In this document: in pieces, positions 6,866 to 9,012 of the stretch
How positions within the stretch are numbered: the first letter of the stretch is position 1
Layout of the letters: each line of letters begins with the position of its first letter
Assembly: GCA_937930275.1 (NCBI GenBank)
Contig: CALGLM010000284.1
Coordinates: 1 to 9,012, forward strand
Source: an uncultured Ignavibacteria bacterium
GTDB lineage: Bacteria > Bacteroidota > Ignavibacteria > Ignavibacteriales > Melioribacteraceae
Direction of reading: 5' to 3'
Length of the DNA: 9,012 nucleotides
Notes under the pieces: model-generated
Databases searched by the model: none
What the model was told of the DNA's origin: nothing
What the model saw: only the letters and a program-made list of their open reading frames with translations
Made by a program: the position numbers and the translations under genes

Positions 6866-7354
6866 TTATTTCCTAAAAAGGGGGTATCTTAATTCAATCC
6901 ATTTTTCAATACCTTCCGAATATACAAGTACATTCTTAAATCCAATTGATTTAAGCTTTGTTGCTAAATTCCTGCTTAAATCACAATCAGAAGCACTACA
7001 ATAGGTAATATATATACCATTTTTATCTAATAATTTTATTATTGGGTTGTTAGGATTAAAATTATACTCCGGAATATTTACTGCATTTAGGATATGAGAA
7101 TCAGAATATTCCCATGAGTCGCGTGCGTCCAAAAATAATGCATCGTTTTTATTAAAAAAGTCTTTAGCCTCGGAAGAGTTAATTAAGCGAATTATCTTAG
7201 CTTTTTCAAGTAAAGTATTGCTCTGTTGATTTGTTAATTCACTTTTTGAGTCAATTGAATTATAAAATGTGTGATTTTTATACAAATTATAAATAATTCC
7301 GATTAAAACGGATAACAGCAAAACAAAAAATAATTTTTTATAATAAATATTCAT
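6866..7354 (-). CDS. Membrane-anchored periplasmic rhodanese-domain protein
   Basis: A 162-aa protein with a basic N-terminus (Lys6, Lys7), one hydrophobic helix (about 9-25) and a rhodanese domain (about 55-160). The positive-inside rule places the domain in the periplasm. Family features are LFLDARDSWEYSDSHILNAVNIP (73-95), the active-site strand and loop YITYCSASDCDLS (115-127), and the C-terminal NVLVYSEGIEKWIELRYPL (141-159). Cys119 is the catalytic-type cysteine. A second cysteine, Cys124, makes a CX4C pair in a loop longer than that of standard single-domain rhodaneses such as GlpE. This suggests disulfide chemistry or persulfide relay rather than simple thiosulfate sulfurtransfer. It is 2 nt from the DoxX/MauE-type gene and probably co-translated. 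Upstream lies a 59-nt gap to rqcH. No Shine-Dalgarno is seen. Confidence 0.88.
   Translation of the reverse strand: MNIYYKKLFFVLLLSVLIGIIYNLYKNHTFYNSIDSKSELTNQQSNTLLEKAKIIRLINSSEAKDFFNKNDALFLDARDSWEYSDSHILNAVNIPEYNFNPNNPIIKLLDKNGIYITYCSASDCDLSRNLATKLKSIGFKNVLVYSEGIEKWIELRYPLFRK
6869..6874 (-). promoter_or_regulatory. Shine-Dalgarno site of the DoxX/MauE-type gene
   Basis: On the minus strand this reads AGGAAA, 5 nt before the ATG at 6861-6863, and it overlaps the last codons of the rhodanese gene. It indicates independent ribosome loading at this junction within the polycistronic run. Confidence 0.55.
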
Positions 7355-7413
7355 TACAATAATTTAATAAATGTAAGCTGAAAAAATAACAATTTATATA
7401 TTAAGTTACAAGA

Positions 7414-9012
7414 TTAATCGCTTTCCGATAAATACTCACAATTAACAGGAATTTCAGGTTTAACAAGTAAAACATCTTCTTTCAATAGTGCTACTTGACC
7501 TACGTTCATTCCTTTTTTCTTAATTACATATTTCTTTAAAGTATAAACAACCGGAACTATTCCGGCTGTTTTGGCTTTACTGTGATATGCAGTTATTGAT
7601 GCCGCTATCTTTAAAATATTTTTTGGGATTGCTTCTTTTAAGTTTTCGACACGCAATACGGCGTGTGAACCCGAAGTACCTCGAACATGAAACCAGAAAT
7701 CATTTTGTTTTGCAAATTTTGTAGTTAAAAGGTCATTATTTGTGCTATCTCTTCCTACAAATAATTTGTATTTGCCTTCAATTAAGTAAACTTTAAAATT
7801 AAATTTATCTTCGGTTTCTTTTTCTTTTGTGCTATTCATGTTAATTTTTAACTCTTTAATTAATTGTTCAAGCTCTTCTACTGATTTTGTATCAAAATTT
7901 ATGTTCTTGTATTTCAAAAGACTCTCATATTCAGCTTTTTTAGTATTAAAAAGTTCAATAGATTTACCATAATTAATCTTTTCTGCATTAGCTTTTTCAA
8001 AATAAAAATCTATGTTTTTTTTAATATCAATATCCTTTTTTATTTTGATATTTACATAATCATCTTTTTCATAACAAAAAACCGATACTGTTTCTTCATC
8101 AATTCTTTTATAATTATATAAATTAGTTAATAATAGATTTCCAAAATATCTATATAAATTTTCTTTATTTCCTTCGTTTATTCTTTTTGTTAAATTATTA
8201 AGTTTTTCGCTTAATCTTTCAAGTTCTTTTTCAACAAATTTTGTAATTTTTTGTCGTATATCTATAATTTTTTTTGTTCTAAAAGTTAAGTTTTGGTAAT
8301 AAATAATTGCGCTATTAACATCCTTAAAAATTCGTTCACTATCTATATGATCAATAGAAATAGTATTGGTTGGTAAAAATGAAATTTTACTTAAATTCTT
8401 ATCCCAAAAAACCGATATATCATCATTTTTAATTAACTTTATAATTTCCTTTTTAATGGTAAAATTATAGTCGGTAATTTTGTAGCGTAATTCGGCAATT
8501 AATTTAAAAGTTTTGTTTTCGTAAAACTCTTTTTCATCTTTAATTTCAAATTTTTCATTAACTTTATAATAGCTAAGCTCATTAAGATTATTTGATTTTT
8601 CTCCCAAAAGCTCTTTTTCGACTTTTTTAAAGCTTTCAATGTCGAAATTGTTTATAATAACTAAATTAGTTTTGGGACCCGAGTAATAAAAATATAATAT
8701 TGAAGATGATAATATTATTTTAAGAATTCTATCAGATTTGCAAAATTGAATATCAATAATTTTTGCGGGTAAAAATTTAGTGAAAAAGTTAATTACGTTC
8801 TTTTTTGCTTTTTTGTGTTCATTTTTAATATAAAAAGTAGGAGAACTTGGTTTTGTTGAAAATATTAGATGTCTATCAGGATAATTAAAATCGCCCGATA
8901 TTTTAAATAGTATCTGGTCTTTTTCTTGAGTATATGCTTCAGAAAAAGTTAAGCCTATGATATCTAAAGCTAATTCTTTTGAATGCCTTAGTAGATATAA
9001 GTAATTATTAAA
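7414..9012 (-). CDS. rqcH: RqcH / NFACT-family ribosome quality control protein (5' end outside window)
   Basis: The minus-strand frame stays open from the TAA at 7414-7416 to the window edge, giving 532 visible residues. The family is about 560-570 aa, so only a few N-terminal residues are missing. The TTG at 8605-8607 is an internal Leu codon, since NFACT-N homology continues upstream of it. Order (visible numbering): NFACT-N at about 1-130, including SDRIL (93-97); a helical middle region with coiled-coil segments (about 248-280 and 338-397); and NFACT-R at about 406-520 with DFWFHVRG (438-445), GSHAVL (448-453) and a Lys-rich strand before VGQVALL. In Bacillus subtilis RqcH a conserved Asp-Arg pair in NFACT-N is needed for function, and Asp94-Arg95 matches it here. 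Known role: it binds the obstructed 50S subunit with peptidyl-tRNA and directs alanine tailing of stalled peptides for degradation. It lies 59 nt upstream of the rhodanese gene. Confidence 0.9.
   Translation of the reverse strand, partial: FNNYLYLLRHSKELALDIIGLTFSEAYTQEKDQILFKISGDFNYPDRHLIFSTKPSSPTFYIKNEHKKAKKNVINFFTKFLPAKIIDIQFCKSDRILKIILSSSILYFYYSGPKTNLVIINNFDIESFKKVEKELLGEKSNNLNELSYYKVNEKFEIKDEKEFYENKTFKLIAELRYKITDYNFTIKKEIIKLIKNDDISVFWDKNLSKISFLPTNTISIDHIDSERIFKDVNSAIIYYQNLTFRTKKIIDIRQKITKFVEKELERLSEKLNNLTKRINEGNKENLYRYFGNLLLTNLYNYKRIDEETVSVFCYEKDDYVNIKIKKDIDIKKNIDFYFEKANAEKINYGKSIELFNTKKAEYESLLKYKNINFDTKSVEELEQLIKELKINMNSTKEKETEDKFNFKVYLIEGKYKLFVGRDSTNNDLLTTKFAKQNDFWFHVRGTSGSHAVLRVENLKEAIPKNILKIAASITAYHSKAKTAGIVPVVYTLKKYVIKKKGMNVGQVALLKEDVLLVKPEIPVNCEYLSESD

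Larger units (their letters stand above)
1526..7354 (-). other. Tightly packed seven-gene polycistron, probable operon
   Basis: In transcription order: rhodanese, DoxX/MauE protein, three GT9 enzymes, homocysteine methyltransferase-like protein, ispE. Junctions are +2, -8, -4, -11, -4 and -14 nt. Two are ATGA overlaps (5396-5399 and 3218-3221), the classic arrangement for translational coupling. rqcH may be the first gene of the same unit, as only 59 nt separate it and no terminator hairpin is visible there. Co-transcription is inferred from spacing and strand. Confidence 0.75.

Noticed and set aside
7364..7392. Possible minus-strand sigma70-like promoter (TTGTTA, 17 nt, TATTAA) ahead of the rhodanese gene
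   Set aside because: Each hexamer matches only 4 of 6, such matches are common by chance in DNA this AT-rich, and the -10 would leave an almost leaderless transcript. It does not match the TAnnTTTG element of Bacteroidota either.
8605..8607. TTG as the start codon of the NFACT protein
   Set aside because: The frame is open for 135 further codons to the window edge, and these encode recognisable NFACT-N sequence including the conserved Asp-Arg pair. The true start lies beyond 9012.

Overview
This AT-rich window (roughly 70% A+T by eye) reads as bacterial chromosome. The organism is Gram-negative: three glycosyltransferases of the lipopolysaccharide heptosyltransferase type are present, and ispE shows that isoprenoids are made by the MEP route. 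AT-rich codon use, few strong Shine-Dalgarno sites and the style of the proteins suggest the Bacteroidota/Chlorobiota-Ignavibacteria side of the FCB group. That placement is inference from general resemblance, not a search result.

Layout: positions 1-47 may hold the tail of an upstream plus-strand gene, followed by a near-perfect Rho-independent terminator at 61-92. A plus-strand membrane sensor histidine kinase occupies 112-1548. The rest (1526-9012) is minus strand: an eight-gene block read from right to left. In transcription order it holds rqcH (NFACT protein, 5' end outside the window), a membrane-anchored rhodanese, a DoxX/MauE-type membrane protein with a CGCFG motif, three different GT9 glycosyltransferases, a homocysteine S-methyltransferase-fold protein and ispE. 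From the rhodanese onward, junctions are 2 nt apart or overlap by 4-14 nt, so one polycistronic message is likely. The only real gap is 59 nt between rqcH and the rhodanese. The kinase and ispE converge and overlap by 23 nt, with no terminator visible between them.

The genes are best seen as an envelope-centred operon. The GT9 trio probably adds sugars to lipopolysaccharide core or a similar glycan. IspE feeds isoprenoid precursors, including the carrier lipids that envelope synthesis needs. The rhodanese and DoxX/MauE pair look like a periplasmic thiol or sulfur-relay module. RqcH (ribosome quality control) and the methyltransferase have no obvious mechanistic link to the rest. No mobile element, CRISPR array, RNA gene or large repeat was seen, and no stretch over 300 bases lacks a gene. 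Nothing here is clearly a new system. The most interesting points are the rhodanese with a CX4C active-site loop beside the MauE-like protein, the cysteine-rich N-terminus on one GT9 enzyme, the RegB-like membrane motif in the kinase, and the terminator just ahead of the kinase start.
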